Below are positions 46,705-56,051 of a DNA stretch of 64,000 nucleotides, one piece after another. Position 1 is the first letter of the stretch. Each line of letters begins with the position of its first letter. Where the stretch lies: assembly GCA_029817715.1 (NCBI GenBank), contig JARUPY010000536.1:992001-1056000 (forward strand), read 5' to 3'. The translations under genes were made by a program, and so were the position numbers. The stretch is from Melastoma dodecandrum. Lineage: Eukaryota; Streptophyta; Magnoliopsida; Myrtales; Melastomataceae. The notes beneath the pieces are model-generated. The model searched no databases. It was not told the origin of the DNA and worked only from the letters and a program-made list of their open reading frames with translations.

Positions 46705-47103
46705 CTATGCCGCGGCGGCGTGGCCGTCGTACAGCGAGCCGGTGCGGACGCTGCGCTTACGGGCGGCGGCGTAGCGGTTGATCTGGTCGGCCGTCTCCCG
46801 CTGGGCGCGGAGAGGGGCCAGGTCGATGACCCGCACCACCTCGCATTCGTCCTCGTCCCAGACGATGCTGACGTCCTGCGCCCGGCGAACCTCGTCGCCG
46901 AGCAGCAGCGCCATGTCCTCCCGGGCCAGTCGCCCGTGGCTGAGGCCAAGGGTGACGCGACCGTCGTCATGCTCCTGGCGGAGGTCCGCGAACTGCAGCA
47001 CCGCCGCGACGACCCGCTCGGACGGCGGGGGCAGGGGGCGGGGCGTGCCGAACAGGCTGGCGGCGGTCTTGGCGGCGGTGAAGGGGCGGCTGTGCTTGGC
47101 CAT
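46705..47103 (-). CDS. Conserved-looking hypothetical protein
   Basis: 132 residues from ATG 47103 with GAGGAG about 9 nt upstream. It opens with a basic KHSRPFTAAKTAASLFG segment, then PPPSERVVAAVLQFADLRQEHDDGRVTLGLSHGRLAREDMALLLGDE and a C-terminal Arg-rich part. No family recognised. It is divergent from the WYL regulator with 94 bp between, so it may be its target, which is an inference. Confidence 0.65.
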   Translation of the reverse strand: MAKHSRPFTAAKTAASLFGTPRPLPPPSERVVAAVLQFADLRQEHDDGRVTLGLSHGRLAREDMALLLGDEVRRAQDVSIVWDEDECEVVRVIDLAPLRAQRETADQINRYAAARKRSVRTGSLYDGHAAAA

Positions 47104-47197
47104 GTCGTCGTCTCCTCTGTTCGGCGTCTCGGCGCTTGCCTGCGGCCGCATTCCGCTTTTGACTGGCCGTCACGACAAAACCGGACGTGAGGGGGCG

Positions 47198-48205
47198 ATG
47201 CGCCACGACAAGGCCCGCGCGCTGCTCGAGCTCGCCCGCACGCTGGCGGGCTCGGCGGAAGGGCTGACGCTGGACGAGATGGCCCGGGAGGTCGGCGTGG
47301 ACAGGCGCACGGCCGAGCGGATGCGCGACCGGCTGGCCGATCTGTTCCCCCAACTCGAGGCGGTCCCCGATCCGCCCACCAAGCGCTTCCGCATCCCGGC
47401 GGGCCTGGACGGGTTCATGCAGGCGCCCACCGCCGACGAGCTCGCCGCTCTGGCCTCGGCCGCCGGCGAGCTGCAGGCGGCGGGAGCCCAGGTTCGCGCC
47501 GCCGCCCTGCATTCGCTCGAGACCAAGATGCTGTCCGCGCTGCGTGCGCCTATGCGACGGCGCATCGCCCCGGACCTGGAGGCGCTCCTCCAGGCCGAGG
47601 CCATCGCCGTCCAGGCGGGCCCGCGTCCGTTCGAGGACGAGGCGGTGTTGGGCGTGATCCGCGAGGCGCTGAAGGCCGGCGTCGCGCTGCGCTTCCGTTA
47701 CGCCGGCGGCTCCTCTCCCGGCCGGCCGCGCGAGGTGATCCCGTTCGGCTTGCTGTTCGCGCGCAGCAACTATCTCGTCGCGGCCGAGGGGGAGGGGGCG
47801 CCGCCGCGCAACTGGCGTCTGGACCGGATCGAGGATGTCGAGCTGCTGGATAGACCGGTGATCCGCCCGGACAGCTTCTCGCTTCAGGCCTATGCGGACC
47901 AGAGCTTCGGCATCTACCAGGACGACACGGAGGACGTGGTGCTGCGCATCGGGCCGAACGGCGCGGATTCGGCGCGGCGATGGCGCTTCCATGTGGGCCA
48001 GAGCCTCACCGACCTGCCGGATGGGTCGGTTGAGGTCCGCTTCCGCGCCAGCGGCATGCGCGAGCTGGCCTGGCACCTGTTCACCTGGGGGCCGGAGGTC
48101 CAGGTGGTCTCGCCGGAGCGGCTCCGGCTGCTGCTGGTCGAGCAGCTGAAGGCGGCGCTGGCGGCCCACGCGGCGCCGACCGAGGCTCCTGCGGCGGGCG
48201 GCTGA
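47198..48205 (+). CDS. WYL-domain transcriptional regulator
   Basis: 335 residues from ATG 47198 (GAGGGGGCG upstream). The N-terminal helix-turn-helix (GLTLDEMAREVGVDRRTAERMRDRLADLFP, about residues 22-52) is followed by the WYL ligand-binding domain (FARSNYLVAAEGEGAPPRNWRLDRIEDVELLD) and a WCX C-terminal extension. Such regulators sense nucleotides or DNA damage products in some systems, and also control core metabolism. The divergent small gene is the nearest candidate target. Confidence 0.9.
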   Translation: MRHDKARALLELARTLAGSAEGLTLDEMAREVGVDRRTAERMRDRLADLFPQLEAVPDPPTKRFRIPAGLDGFMQAPTADELAALASAAGELQAAGAQVRAAALHSLETKMLSALRAPMRRRIAPDLEALLQAEAIAVQAGPRPFEDEAVLGVIREALKAGVALRFRYAGGSSPGRPREVIPFGLLFARSNYLVAAEGEGAPPRNWRLDRIEDVELLDRPVIRPDSFSLQAYADQSFGIYQDDTEDVVLRIGPNGADSARRWRFHVGQSLTDLPDGSVEVRFRASGMRELAWHLFTWGPEVQVVSPERLRLLLVEQLKAALAAHAAPTEAPAAGG

Positions 48206-48220
48206 TGCGTCGCTCCGCCG

Positions 48221-48418
48221 TCAAATCGCGGGGTCGGGCGCCGTCTCAGGGGCGATCTGCAGTCGCAGGTGCAGCTGCTCCGCTTCGTGCATGGCGGCCA
48301 GCCCGTCGTGCATGTGCATGACGGTCCCGTCCCGCACCGCCGCCGCGAACACGCGCACGCCGTCCAGGAAGGCCCGCCTCACCGGCGGCGCCATCCAGCT
48401 GATGTCGACATCGTCCAT
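48221..48418 (-). CDS. Small hypothetical protein
   Basis: 65 residues, ATG at 48418, between the WYL gene (convergent, 15 bp) and the PBP gene (same strand, 54 bp upstream). Sequence starts MDDVDISWMAPPVRRAFLDG. I recognise no family. It could be a shadow, but the spacing and coding look are plausible. Confidence 0.45.
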   Translation of the reverse strand: MDDVDISWMAPPVRRAFLDGVRVFAAAVRDGTVMHMHDGLAAMHEAEQLHLRLQIAPETAPDPAI

Positions 48419-48472
48419 GCACCGGCTCCGCAGACCCGGGCGGGAACGCGAACCGGCCGCCCCGGGCTCCGC

Positions 48473-50569
48473 CTATTGCGGCGGAGCGTCGGGGTCGGAG
48501 GGAGGCGGAGGCGCCTCGCCCCCCGCCGCCTGGCCGAAGTCGCTGGCCAGCCCCGAATAGAAGGCGCGGCGGGAGTCCAGCGGCGGCGCCTGGCGCTGCG
48601 CCGGCTCGGTCTGTGGCGACGGCTCGCCGGCGCCGTCGTACGTCATCCCCGGTTCGTCCGTCTCGTCCATCGGCGTCGCCGGCGCTGCGGGCGTCTTCTG
48701 CGGCGCGGCGGGCTCGGCCTTGGGCGCAGGGAAGTCGGCGATGGGCAGGCCCTTCTCCGCCACCTGCATGAATCGCCGCCACAGCTCGGCCGGCAGCTCG
48801 CCCCCCGCGACCTTGGCCATGGGGCGGGAACGGTCGTCGCCCACCCAGACCCCGGCGATCCAGTCGGGCGTGAAGCCGACGAACCAGGCGTCACGCCAGT
48901 TCTGGCTGGTGCCGGTCTTGCCCGCGGCGGGGCGGTCGATCGCCGCCTTCTTGCCGGTGCCGTGGGTGATGACGCCCTCCATCATCCTGACCATCAGCCG
49001 GTTCTTCTGCGGGTCGAACACCTGGGGCGGCGGCACGCTCGGGCGCTGGTACAGCACGTCTCCGTGCGCGTTGGTGATCACCTCGATCAGGTAGGGCTCC
49101 ACGCGGCGGCCGTCCTGCTGGAACACCTGGTAGGCGGCCGTCAGGTCCAAGAGGTCGACCTCGTAGGCCCCCAGCGCCACCGACAGGTCGGGCTTGGGCG
49201 GGATCATGGTCAGGCCGAACCGCTCGGCGAGCTCGGCGACCTTGGGCGCGCCGACCTGATGGGCGAGGCGGACGGCGACCGTGTTGATCGACCGCGCCAG
49301 GGCGTCGGCCACGCTGACCGCGCCGGAGAAGTGGCCGCCGTAGTTCTCAGGCGACCAGCCGCCGTAGCGGACCGGGCGGTCCACCCGCATGTCCTCCGGC
49401 CTCACCCCCGCCTCCAGCGCGGCGGCGTAGACGAACGGCTTGAAGGAGGAGCCCGGCTGGCGCATCGCCTGGGTCGCCCGGTCGAAGGCGCTCTGCCGGT
49501 GATCGCGCCCGCCGACCAGGGCCCGGATCGCACCGTCGGGGGCGAGGGCGACCAACGCCGCCTGGGTCGCGCCCAGTCGGCGCCCCTCCGCCACGCCTTC
49601 GCGCACCACCTGGGAGGCGGTCCTCTGCAGGGCGGGATCGACGGTCAGGCGCACCACCAGATCGGGCGCGCGGTTGCGAGCCAGGTCGCGGGCGCGCGAA
49701 GCGGCGAGGTCCAGCACATAGCCGAAATCGCCCTCTTCAGGCTTTTCGGGCGCCAGGGTGGGCGGGTGCGCGACCGCGTCCGCCTCCTCCGCAGCGCTGA
49801 TCCAGCCGTCCTGGCGCATCTCGCCGAGGATGGTCTTGGAGCGGGCGACGGCGGCGTCCAGGTCGCTTTCCGGGTCCAGCCGCGAGGGCGCCTTGGGCAG
49901 GGCGGCCAGCAGCGCCGCCTCCGCCAGGGTGACCCTGCCGGCCGGCTTGCCGAAATAGGTCTCGGCCGCCGCATCCACGCCATAGGCGCCGCCGCCGAAA
50001 TAGATGCGGTTCAGGTACAGCTCCAGGATGTCGGTCTTGGACATGGCGCGCTCGATCCGCCAGGCCAGCACCGCCTCCTGCACCTTGCGCTTCAGCGTCT
50101 GGTCAGGGCTGAGGAAGATGTTCTTCACCACCTGCTGGGTGATGGTGGAGCCGCCCTGCACCACATGGTGGGCGCCGAGGTCGGCGCGCAGGGCCCGGGC
50201 GATGCCGGTCCAGTCCAGGCCGTGATGGCTGTAGAAACGCCGGTCCTCCGCCGCCAGGAAGGCGTTGGGCAGGTAACCGGGCAGCTCGTGCAGGCCGAGC
50301 GCCTGCCCGTGGCGCGGCCCGCGCACGGCGATCACAGTCCCATCCTTGTCCAGGAAGGTGACGCCAGGCGGTCGGTTCAGCGACCACAGGGCCGCCTTGT
50401 CGGGGATGGACGGCAGGTCGGCGAACGCCAGCCGCCACACCCACGCGCCGCACACGCCTGCGACCAGCAGCAGGCAGAGCAGGAGCGCCAGACCCGCGCG
50501 CGCCAGCCGCCCGAGGGAACGGCGGCGTTCGTGCTTCAGGTCCGCTCGGATGGGCGGGGAGGGGCTCAG
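48473..50569 (-). CDS. Class A penicillin-binding protein (PBP1A type), start uncertain
   Basis: About 698 residues. Transglycosylase GT51: EDRRFYSHHGLDWTGIARAL and QGGSTITQQVVKNIFLS. Transpeptidase: SSFK in PGSSFKPFVY, SIN in ARSINTVAV, KTGT in GKTGTSQNWRDAWFVGF. The C-terminal 90 residues are rich in Pro and acidic residues. The membrane anchor (ARAGLALLLCLLLVAG) lies upstream of the first ATG/GTG/TTG in frame (GTG 50455). I therefore begin at CTG 50569. An ATG at 50601 with AGGA upstream opens only 11 codons in another frame, its TGA overlapping this CTG. Either a CTG start or a frameshift. Confidence 0.9.
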   Translation of the reverse strand: MSPSPPIRADLKHERRRSLGRLARAGLALLLCLLLVAGVCGAWVWRLAFADLPSIPDKAALWSLNRPPGVTFLDKDGTVIAVRGPRHGQALGLHELPGYLPNAFLAAEDRRFYSHHGLDWTGIARALRADLGAHHVVQGGSTITQQVVKNIFLSPDQTLKRKVQEAVLAWRIERAMSKTDILELYLNRIYFGGGAYGVDAAAETYFGKPAGRVTLAEAALLAALPKAPSRLDPESDLDAAVARSKTILGEMRQDGWISAAEEADAVAHPPTLAPEKPEEGDFGYVLDLAASRARDLARNRAPDLVVRLTVDPALQRTASQVVREGVAEGRRLGATQAALVALAPDGAIRALVGGRDHRQSAFDRATQAMRQPGSSFKPFVYAAALEAGVRPEDMRVDRPVRYGGWSPENYGGHFSGAVSVADALARSINTVAVRLAHQVGAPKVAELAERFGLTMIPPKPDLSVALGAYEVDLLDLTAAYQVFQQDGRRVEPYLIEVITNAHGDVLYQRPSVPPPQVFDPQKNRLMVRMMEGVITHGTGKKAAIDRPAAGKTGTSQNWRDAWFVGFTPDWIAGVWVGDDRSRPMAKVAGGELPAELWRRFMQVAEKGLPIADFPAPKAEPAAPQKTPAAPATPMDETDEPGMTYDGAGEPSPQTEPAQRQAPPLDSRRAFYSGLASDFGQAAGGEAPPPPSDPDAPPQ

Positions 50570-50652
50570 CGGGCGCGTCCGTGTCGCGTCTCGGCGGTCA
50601 TGGGGGTGATCCTAGGCGAAAAGCCCTACATTGCGGTTGAGGCGGAGGTTTG

Positions 50653-51114
50653 ATGGCGGACAGGCCGTTCTGGGAGACGAAGACGCTCAGCGAGATGTCG
50701 CGGGCGGAGTGGGAGAGCCTGTGCGACGGCTGCGGGCGCTGCTGCCTCGTGCGGTTCGAGGACGAGGAGACGGGCGACGTCATCCCCACCCGTATCTCCT
50801 GCCGCCTGTTGGACACATCGACCTGTGCCTGCAGCAACTATGCCAGGCGCAAGCGCTATGTCCCCGACTGCATCAAGCTGACGCCGGACAAGATCGAGGA
50901 CCTGACCTGGATGCCGCGCTCCTGCGCCTATCGCCGGCTGCACGAGGGGCGGGGCCTGGCCAGCTGGCACCCGCTCGTCAGCGGCGATCCGGACAGTGTC
51001 CGCCGGGCAGGGGTCAGCGTGGCGGGCAAGGTGATCCCGGAGACGGCGCTGGATGATGTGGAGGACGCCATCGACTTCCCCGCCTATGACCTGATGGACG
51101 AGCCGGAGGAGTAG
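50653..51114 (+). CDS. YcgN/UPF0260 cysteine-cluster protein
   Basis: 153 residues from ATG 50653 with GGAGG 4 nt upstream. Cysteines in [14 protein letters not shown] (C24, C27, C30, C31), then [14 protein letters not shown] and DCIKLTP form the family's metal or Fe-S-binding pattern. Function not known, though YkgJ/YcgN proteins are widespread. It is convergent with queG. Confidence 0.9.
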   Translation: MADRPFWETKTLSEMSRAEWESLCDGCGRCCLVRFEDEETGDVIPTRISCRLLDTSTCACSNYARRKRYVPDCIKLTPDKIEDLTWMPRSCAYRRLHEGRGLASWHPLVSGDPDSVRRAGVSVAGKVIPETALDDVEDAIDFPAYDLMDEPEE

Positions 51115-51117
51115 CCA

Positions 51118-51141
51118 CACCCTTCCCGCTCGCTGGGGAGG
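51118..51141. terminator. Hairpin between convergent ycgN-type and queG genes
   Basis: CCCTTCCC-GCTCGCT-GGGGAGGGG forms an 8-bp stem with one G-T pair in the 30-bp gap between the two stops. It resembles one end of the 149-bp repeat family, in position (5 nt after a stop) as well as sequence, and could be a solo relic. Likely stops transcription from both sides. Confidence 0.5.
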
Positions 51142-51144
51142 GGT

Positions 51145-52251
51145 TCACGACGAAGGCGTCGCCGCCTCCGTGGCCGTCAATTCCTCCACCGCCCAGGCGG
51201 CGGCGTCCCGTACCACCTCCGAGCCGTCGTCCAGCCGCGCGTGGGCGACCGGCAGCAGGGCCGGGTCGCCCGAGTTGCCGATGGCGTAGAGCACGTTCCT
51301 GACGAAGCGGTCGCGGCCGATCCGCTTCACGGGCGACTTGCGGAACATGGCGCGGAAGGCGGCGTCATCCAGGGCGGCGAGGTCGGCGAGGGGCGGCGCG
51401 CCGAGCTCCGCCCGGGCGTGGAACGCCATCTCCTGGGCGCTCTGGGCGAACTTGTTCCAGGGGCAGGCGGCCAGACAGTCGTCGCAGCCGTAGATGCGGT
51501 TGCCCAGCGCCGCGCGGAACTCCAGCGGGACCGGGCCAGCGTGCTCGATGGTCAGGTAGGAGATGCAGCGGCGGGCGTCGATCTGGAACGGCGCGGGGAA
51601 AGCCCCGGTGGGACAGGCGTCCAGGCAGGCGGTGCACGAGCCGCAGCCTCCGCCCGAAGCCTCATCGACCGGCAGCTCCAGCGTGGTCAGCATGACTCCG
51701 AGGAACAGCCAGGAGCCGAAGGTCCGGCTGACCAGGTTGGTGTGCTTGCCCTGCCAGCCCAGGCCCGCCGCCTCCGCCAGCGGCTTCTCCATCAGCGGCG
51801 CGGTGTCCACGAACACCTTCACCTCGCAGCCGAAGCGGGCCGCTGTCCACCCGGCGAGCTGCTTCAGCCGGCCCTTCAGCACCTCGTGATAGTCGTCGCC
51901 CCGGGCGTAGACGGACACCGCGCCCGAACCGCGCTGCGCCTGCAGGGCGCGGGGGTCATGGTCCGGGCCGTAGTTCATGCCCACGACGATGGCCGAGCGG
52001 GCGTCGGGCCACATGGCGCGGGGATGGCTCCGCCGCTCCAGAGTGCTCTCCATCCACGCCATCTCGCCGTGCCGTCCGGCCTCGACGAAGGCGGCCAGCC
52101 GCTCCCCCGCCGGCCAGGGCGCGCCGGCGTCGGCCACGCCCACCGCCTCGAAGCCGAGTTCGGCGGCCCGGCGCGCGATGGCGCCGCGGACGGCGTCGTC
52201 CGCGGCGCTGCGAGGGGCTTCAGGCGAGACGGGGGCGTTCACGCGCTCCAT
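51145..52251 (-). CDS. queG: Epoxyqueuosine reductase
   Basis: 368 residues from ATG 52251. Final step of queuosine synthesis in tRNA, cobalamin- and Fe-S-dependent. Two [4Fe-4S] motifs: [16 protein letters not shown] and [12 protein letters not shown]. Other family marks: [25 protein letters not shown] and a HEAT-like C-terminal part ([17 protein letters not shown]). The gene is divergent from the NUDIX gene with only 31 bp between starts. Confidence 0.95.
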   Translation of the reverse strand: MERVNAPVSPEAPRSAADDAVRGAIARRAAELGFEAVGVADAGAPWPAGERLAAFVEAGRHGEMAWMESTLERRSHPRAMWPDARSAIVVGMNYGPDHDPRALQAQRGSGAVSVYARGDDYHEVLKGRLKQLAGWTAARFGCEVKVFVDTAPLMEKPLAEAAGLGWQGKHTNLVSRTFGSWLFLGVMLTTLELPVDEASGGGCGSCTACLDACPTGAFPAPFQIDARRCISYLTIEHAGPVPLEFRAALGNRIYGCDDCLAACPWNKFAQSAQEMAFHARAELGAPPLADLAALDDAAFRAMFRKSPVKRIGRDRFVRNVLYAIGNSGDPALLPVAHARLDDGSEVVRDAAAWAVEELTATEAATPSS

Positions 52252-52282
52252 AAAGGCGCCCCCATAGCCGAAGGGAAGACGC

Positions 52283-52849
52283 GTGCCGACCATCCTGAGC
52301 ACCGAGGTGAAGGACGACAGCTGGGCCACCTTCCTGAAGGCGCAGATCCGGCTCGACAGCGGCGTGGTGATCTCGCGCCAGATCGAACACCACGGCGTCG
52401 CCGCGGTGGTGCTGCCCTACGATCCTGAGCGCCGCACGGCGCTCCTGGTGCGGCTGCTGCGCGCGCCGCCGCTCTACGTCGGCGGCGACGGCATGATGAC
52501 CGAGGCGATCGCCGGCATCATCGACCCGGGCGAGACGGCGGAGCAGACCGCTCGGCGCGAGGCGATGGAGGAGGCGGGCGTGCGGCTCGACGCGTTGGAG
52601 CCGGTGGGCGAGGTGTGGACCACGCCGGGTATCTCGACAGAACGCATGACCCTGTTCCTGGCGCCGTACACGGCTGCGGACCGGGTGGCTGCGGGCGGCG
52701 GCCTGGCGGACGAGCACGAGGACATCGAGGTGATTGAGCTTGCCCTCGCCGACCTCGGCGCCCGGTTGGACGCAGGCGGTCTGGATGACATGAAGCTGCT
52801 GGTCCTGGTCCAGGCGCTGAAGCTTCGCCGTCCGGAGCTGTTCGGCTGA
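52283..52849 (+). CDS. NUDIX hydrolase, ADP-sugar pyrophosphatase-like
   Basis: 188 residues, GTG start. The Nudix box is [23 protein letters not shown], split here as residues about 75-97, with the required G-x5-E-x7-REUxEExGU pattern. The N-terminal [22 protein letters not shown] and later [18 protein letters not shown] resemble ADP-ribose/GDP-mannose pyrophosphatases (NudF/NudK). It is 31 bp from the divergent queG start. Confidence 0.9.
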   Translation: MPTILSTEVKDDSWATFLKAQIRLDSGVVISRQIEHHGVAAVVLPYDPERRTALLVRLLRAPPLYVGGDGMMTEAIAGIIDPGETAEQTARREAMEEAGVRLDALEPVGEVWTTPGISTERMTLFLAPYTAADRVAAGGGLADEHEDIEVIELALADLGARLDAGGLDDMKLLVLVQALKLRRPELFG

Positions 52850-52934
52850 AGGCGTCCTTGCCGCTGCAGCAGAAACTTCACGGAACGGCTGCCGGGCGGG
52901 CGGGTTTGTGCAGCGCACAAGCGGAGCCGATGCC

Positions 52935-53510
52935 ATGCGCCTGCCCTACCTTACGCCCGACAAGCTGAGCGACGAACAGAAGCCGCTCTACGAGGCCTTC
53001 AAGACGCAGATCTCGGGCGGCTTTACCGGCTTCAAGACGGTGCGCGAGGACGGCGCCCTGCTGGGTCCCTGGAGCGTGTGGATTCACGAGCCTGCGGTCG
53101 GCGACGCCACCCGCATCCTCTTGGACGCCATCTCCAAGATGGGCCGGCTGTCGGATGAGGTGAAGCAGATCGCCATCCTGGCGGTGGGCTCGCGCTACAA
53201 GGCGGCCTACGAGATGTACGCCCACGCCGCGGTCGGCGGTCGCGACGGCCTGTCGGACGAGAAGATGGCCGCCATCTGCGCCGGCCAGAAGCCCACCGAC
53301 ATGACGGCCGAGGAGGCGATCGCCTTCAACGTCGCCATGGCGCTGCTGGACGGCGGCGTGCTGGCGGGACCGACCTACGACCAGGCCAAGAAGGTGCTGG
53401 GCCAGGGCGCCCTGAACGAGCTGATCCAGATCGTGGCCCTGTACGGCTTCGTCTCCACCATCCTCAACGCCTACGACGTCCCGACGGAGGAGCAGGAGGA
53501 CAAGGACTGA
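52935..53510 (+). CDS. Carboxymuconolactone decarboxylase-fold protein without CxxC
   Basis: 191 residues from ATG 52935. The AhpD/CMD-like fold is indicated by RLPYLTPDKLSDEQKPLYE, LLGPWSVWIHEPAVGDA and AILAVGSRYKAAYEMYAHAAVG. The CxxC of AhpD peroxidases is missing (EMYAHA in its place), so peroxidase activity is unlikely. Substrate unknown. Confidence 0.85.
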   Translation: MRLPYLTPDKLSDEQKPLYEAFKTQISGGFTGFKTVREDGALLGPWSVWIHEPAVGDATRILLDAISKMGRLSDEVKQIAILAVGSRYKAAYEMYAHAAVGGRDGLSDEKMAAICAGQKPTDMTAEEAIAFNVAMALLDGGVLAGPTYDQAKKVLGQGALNELIQIVALYGFVSTILNAYDVPTEEQEDKD

Positions 53511-53570
53511 TCAGTTCTTCCGGGCGTGGGCGCTGCTCACCCGTTCAGGCCCACCCATCCCTCCGAATAC

Positions 53571-53646
53571 CCCGGCGAAGGCCGGGGCCCAGAATGGCGG
53601 ACCTTACAGGACAAGGCTGCGTACCTGGATCCCGGCCTTCGCCGGG
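53571..53646 (+). repeat. 76-bp inverted-repeat element, copy 2
   Basis: Same 16-bp arms (CCCGGCGAAGGCCGGG, 53571-53586, and complement at 53631-53646) and the same 76-bp length as the copy at 17910; the interior differs but keeps GCCCAGA and CAGGA segments. It lies between the CMD gene and the convergent FAD-linked oxidase gene. Confidence 0.88.
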
Positions 53647-53706
53647 ATAGTCGGAGTGTGTTGAACTGATTGATACGAGTGACGGGATCAGCCCAGCGCC
53701 TGCCTT

Positions 53707-55116
53707 CTAAAAGAGCACCCTGGGGTTCATGATCCGGTTCGGGTCGAAGGCGGCGCGCAGGCGGCGCATCAGCTCCACGGTCTGGGGGTCCTTGTAGCGC
53801 AGCGCTTCGGCGGACTTCATGACCCCCAGCCCGTGCTCGGCGGAGATGGAGCCGCCGAGCTCGGCGACGATGTCGTGGATGCGGCGCGAGCCCTCCTCCC
53901 GCCGCGCCGCGTGGGCCGCGCCGTCGCCGCCCGCCGGCTGCAGCACGTCGTAGTGGATGTTGCCGTCGCCGACGTGGCCGAAGGCGACGATCCGGCTGCC
54001 GGGCGCGAACGCCTCGGCCTCGGCGGTGGCGCGGGCCAGGAACTCGGGCACGTGGGAGACGGGGACGGAGACGTCGTGCTTCCAGGTCACGCCCTCGGGC
54101 TTCTGGGCGGCGGACTGCTCCTCGCGCAGGCGCCAGAAGGCCTTCCCCTGGGTCTGATTCTGGGCCAGGGCGGCGTCCTCGATCATGCCGTCCTCCAGGC
54201 TCGCGGCCAGAAGGCGCTCCATCGCCGCCTCGGCATGGCCGCCTTCGCTGGAGGCGATCTCGACCAGGGCGATCCAGGGATAGGGTTGCTCCAGCGGGTC
54301 GCGCACGTCGGGGATGTTCCTGATCGCCAGCTCCACGCCGCGCCGGCTCATCAGCTCGAACGCCTCCACCGCGCCGCCGCTCTCCGTCTTGGCGCGGGCC
54401 AGGAGGCGGATGGCGGCCTCCGGCGTGGCCAGCCCCACGATGGCCACGGCCCGAGAGCGCAGGATGGGGAACAGCTTCAGCGCCGCGGCGGTGACCACGC
54501 CCAACGTGCCCTCGGCGCCGATCAGCAGCTGTTTGAGGTCATAGCCGGTGTTGTCTTTGCGCAGCCGCTTCAGGCCGGAGAACACCGACCCGTCCGGCAG
54601 CACGGCCTCCACCCCCAGAACCAGGTCGCGCATCGTCCCGTAGCGCAGCACCGCCGTGCCCCCGGCGTTGGTGGAGACCAGGCCGCCGATGGTGGCGCTG
54701 CCCTCCGACGCTAGGCTGAGGGGGAAGAAGCGGTCGGCCGCGGCCGCGGCCTCCTGCACCACGGCGAGGGGAACGCCCGCCTCCACGACGATGCCGTCGT
54801 CGAGGGGCGCCACCTCACGGATCGCCCGCAGCCGTTCGGTGGACAGCAGCACTTCGCCCGAGGGGATTTGACCGCCGACGAGGCCGGTGTTGCCCCCCTG
54901 GGGCGTCAGGGCGACGCCATGCCCGGCGCAGTGGCGCACGATGGCCGACACCTCTTCGACCGTGCGGGGGAGCAGGAGCAGCGGCGTGTGGCCGGTCCAG
55001 CGGTCGCGCCATTCCTTCAACTTGGGCGCCAGCCGGTCCGCATCGTCCGACCAGCCGTCCGGCCCGACCAGCGACTTCAGGGCGGCGATGGGGGTGGGCA
55101 GGGCGTCGTCGAGCAT
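53707..55116 (-). CDS. FAD-linked oxidase, GlcD/D-2-hydroxyglutarate dehydrogenase-like
   Basis: 469 residues. The PCMH FAD domain (GVALTPQGGNTGLVGGQIPSGE, residues 70-91, and ATIGGLVSTNAGGTAVLRYG) is followed by the FAD-oxidase C-terminal domain, with AFGHVGDGNIHYDVLQPAGG carrying a metal-type His. Likely oxidises a D-2-hydroxy acid such as D-2-hydroxyglutarate or D-lactate. Exact substrate uncertain. It is 33 bp after the SIMPL gene on the same strand. Confidence 0.93.
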   Translation of the reverse strand: MLDDALPTPIAALKSLVGPDGWSDDADRLAPKLKEWRDRWTGHTPLLLLPRTVEEVSAIVRHCAGHGVALTPQGGNTGLVGGQIPSGEVLLSTERLRAIREVAPLDDGIVVEAGVPLAVVQEAAAAADRFFPLSLASEGSATIGGLVSTNAGGTAVLRYGTMRDLVLGVEAVLPDGSVFSGLKRLRKDNTGYDLKQLLIGAEGTLGVVTAAALKLFPILRSRAVAIVGLATPEAAIRLLARAKTESGGAVEAFELMSRRGVELAIRNIPDVRDPLEQPYPWIALVEIASSEGGHAEAAMERLLAASLEDGMIEDAALAQNQTQGKAFWRLREEQSAAQKPEGVTWKHDVSVPVSHVPEFLARATAEAEAFAPGSRIVAFGHVGDGNIHYDVLQPAGGDGAAHAARREEGSRRIHDIVAELGGSISAEHGLGVMKSAEALRYKDPQTVELMRRLRAAFDPNRIMNPRVLF

Positions 55117-55149
55117 GGGCGCGTCATACCACGGCCGCCGCCGCGCGGC

Positions 55150-55851
55150 TCAGCGGGTCAGCTCGTACACGCCCGTGACGTTCACCTGCACCGTCAGCGA
55201 GCCGGGCGCGACCGGCGTCGCCACCCGACGCATCGCCATGGCGCCCATCATCATCGGCTGGGGCTGGAAACCGCCGCCCTCGCTGAGCCGCACGAGCCGG
55301 CGGATGTGGTAGCCGGTGGCGGCGGCGTAGAGGTCGGCCTTGGCCTGCAGGGCCTTCAGCGCCGCCCGTCGGGCGTCGTCCTCGGCGGCGGTCGGGTCGG
55401 CCAGGCCGAAGCCCACGCCGTCGATCTCGTTGGCGCCGGAGGCGACCAGCGCGTCCACCACCCCGCCGACCCGCGCCAGCTCGCGCAGCCGCACCGCCAC
55501 ACTGTTGGACGCCTGGTAGCCGGTCAGCCGGCGGGGCGACTTGCCATCGTCCTGGTACTGGGGCGAGAGGCTGAGCTCGGACGTCTGCACGTCCCGGTCG
55601 GCGACGCCCTGCGTCTTCAGCGTGGCGATCACGGCGTTCATCCGCCGTCGCTGCTCGGCCACGGCGGCCGAGGCGGTCGGCGCTTCCGCATGGACGCCGA
55701 CCTGGATGGTGGCGAGGTCAGGCGGAACCTCGCTGCGCCCGTCGGCGGAGAGGTTCAGGGTCGTGGCCGCGAACTCCGCCGCGCTCTCCTGGGCGTGCGC
55801 CGGCAGGACGGCGGCCAGGGCCAGGGCGGCGGCTGGGATCAGGCTCTTCAT
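55150..55851 (-). CDS. SIMPL-domain periplasmic protein
   Basis: 233 residues from ATG 55851. Signal peptide ends AHAQ. The SIMPL (DUF541) fold is shown by LNLSADGRSEVPPDLATIQVGV, IATLKTQGVADRDVQTSELSLSPQY and DARRAALKALQAKADLYA. Function of this family is unclear; some members counter oxidative stress. It is divergent from the ThDP enzyme. Confidence 0.88.
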   Translation of the reverse strand: MKSLIPAAALALAAVLPAHAQESAAEFAATTLNLSADGRSEVPPDLATIQVGVHAEAPTASAAVAEQRRRMNAVIATLKTQGVADRDVQTSELSLSPQYQDDGKSPRRLTGYQASNSVAVRLRELARVGGVVDALVASGANEIDGVGFGLADPTAAEDDARRAALKALQAKADLYAAATGYHIRRLVRLSEGGGFQPQPMMMGAMAMRRVATPVAPGSLTVQVNVTGVYELTR

Positions 55852-55954
55852 CTGCGCCGTCCGGTTGAGCTGGTTCTGGGATGCCGCGCCATTGCGGCGC
55901 AATTCGGTGCGCGGTCCACGACGTCGCTCTATTCCGCTTTAGCCAGGGGCGAAC

Positions 55955-55979
55955 GGAACATCATCCGACAGAAGCGGTT
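55955..55979 (+). promoter_or_regulatory. Candidate EcfG/SigT general-stress promoter
   Basis: GGAAC (55955-55959), 16-bp spacer, GGTT (55976-55979), one mismatch from the alphaproteobacterial EcfG consensus GGAAC-N16/17-CGTT. It lies 70 nt before the ThDP-enzyme start, in the 200-bp divergent region. The match is visible; stress control is inferred. Confidence 0.5.
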
Positions 55980-56051
55980 TTCTGCGCGATCTCATTCCGC
56001 GATGGCCGCCGGCCCCGCCGCCGGCGTTCGCCGCGCGTGCAGGAGCGCCCC

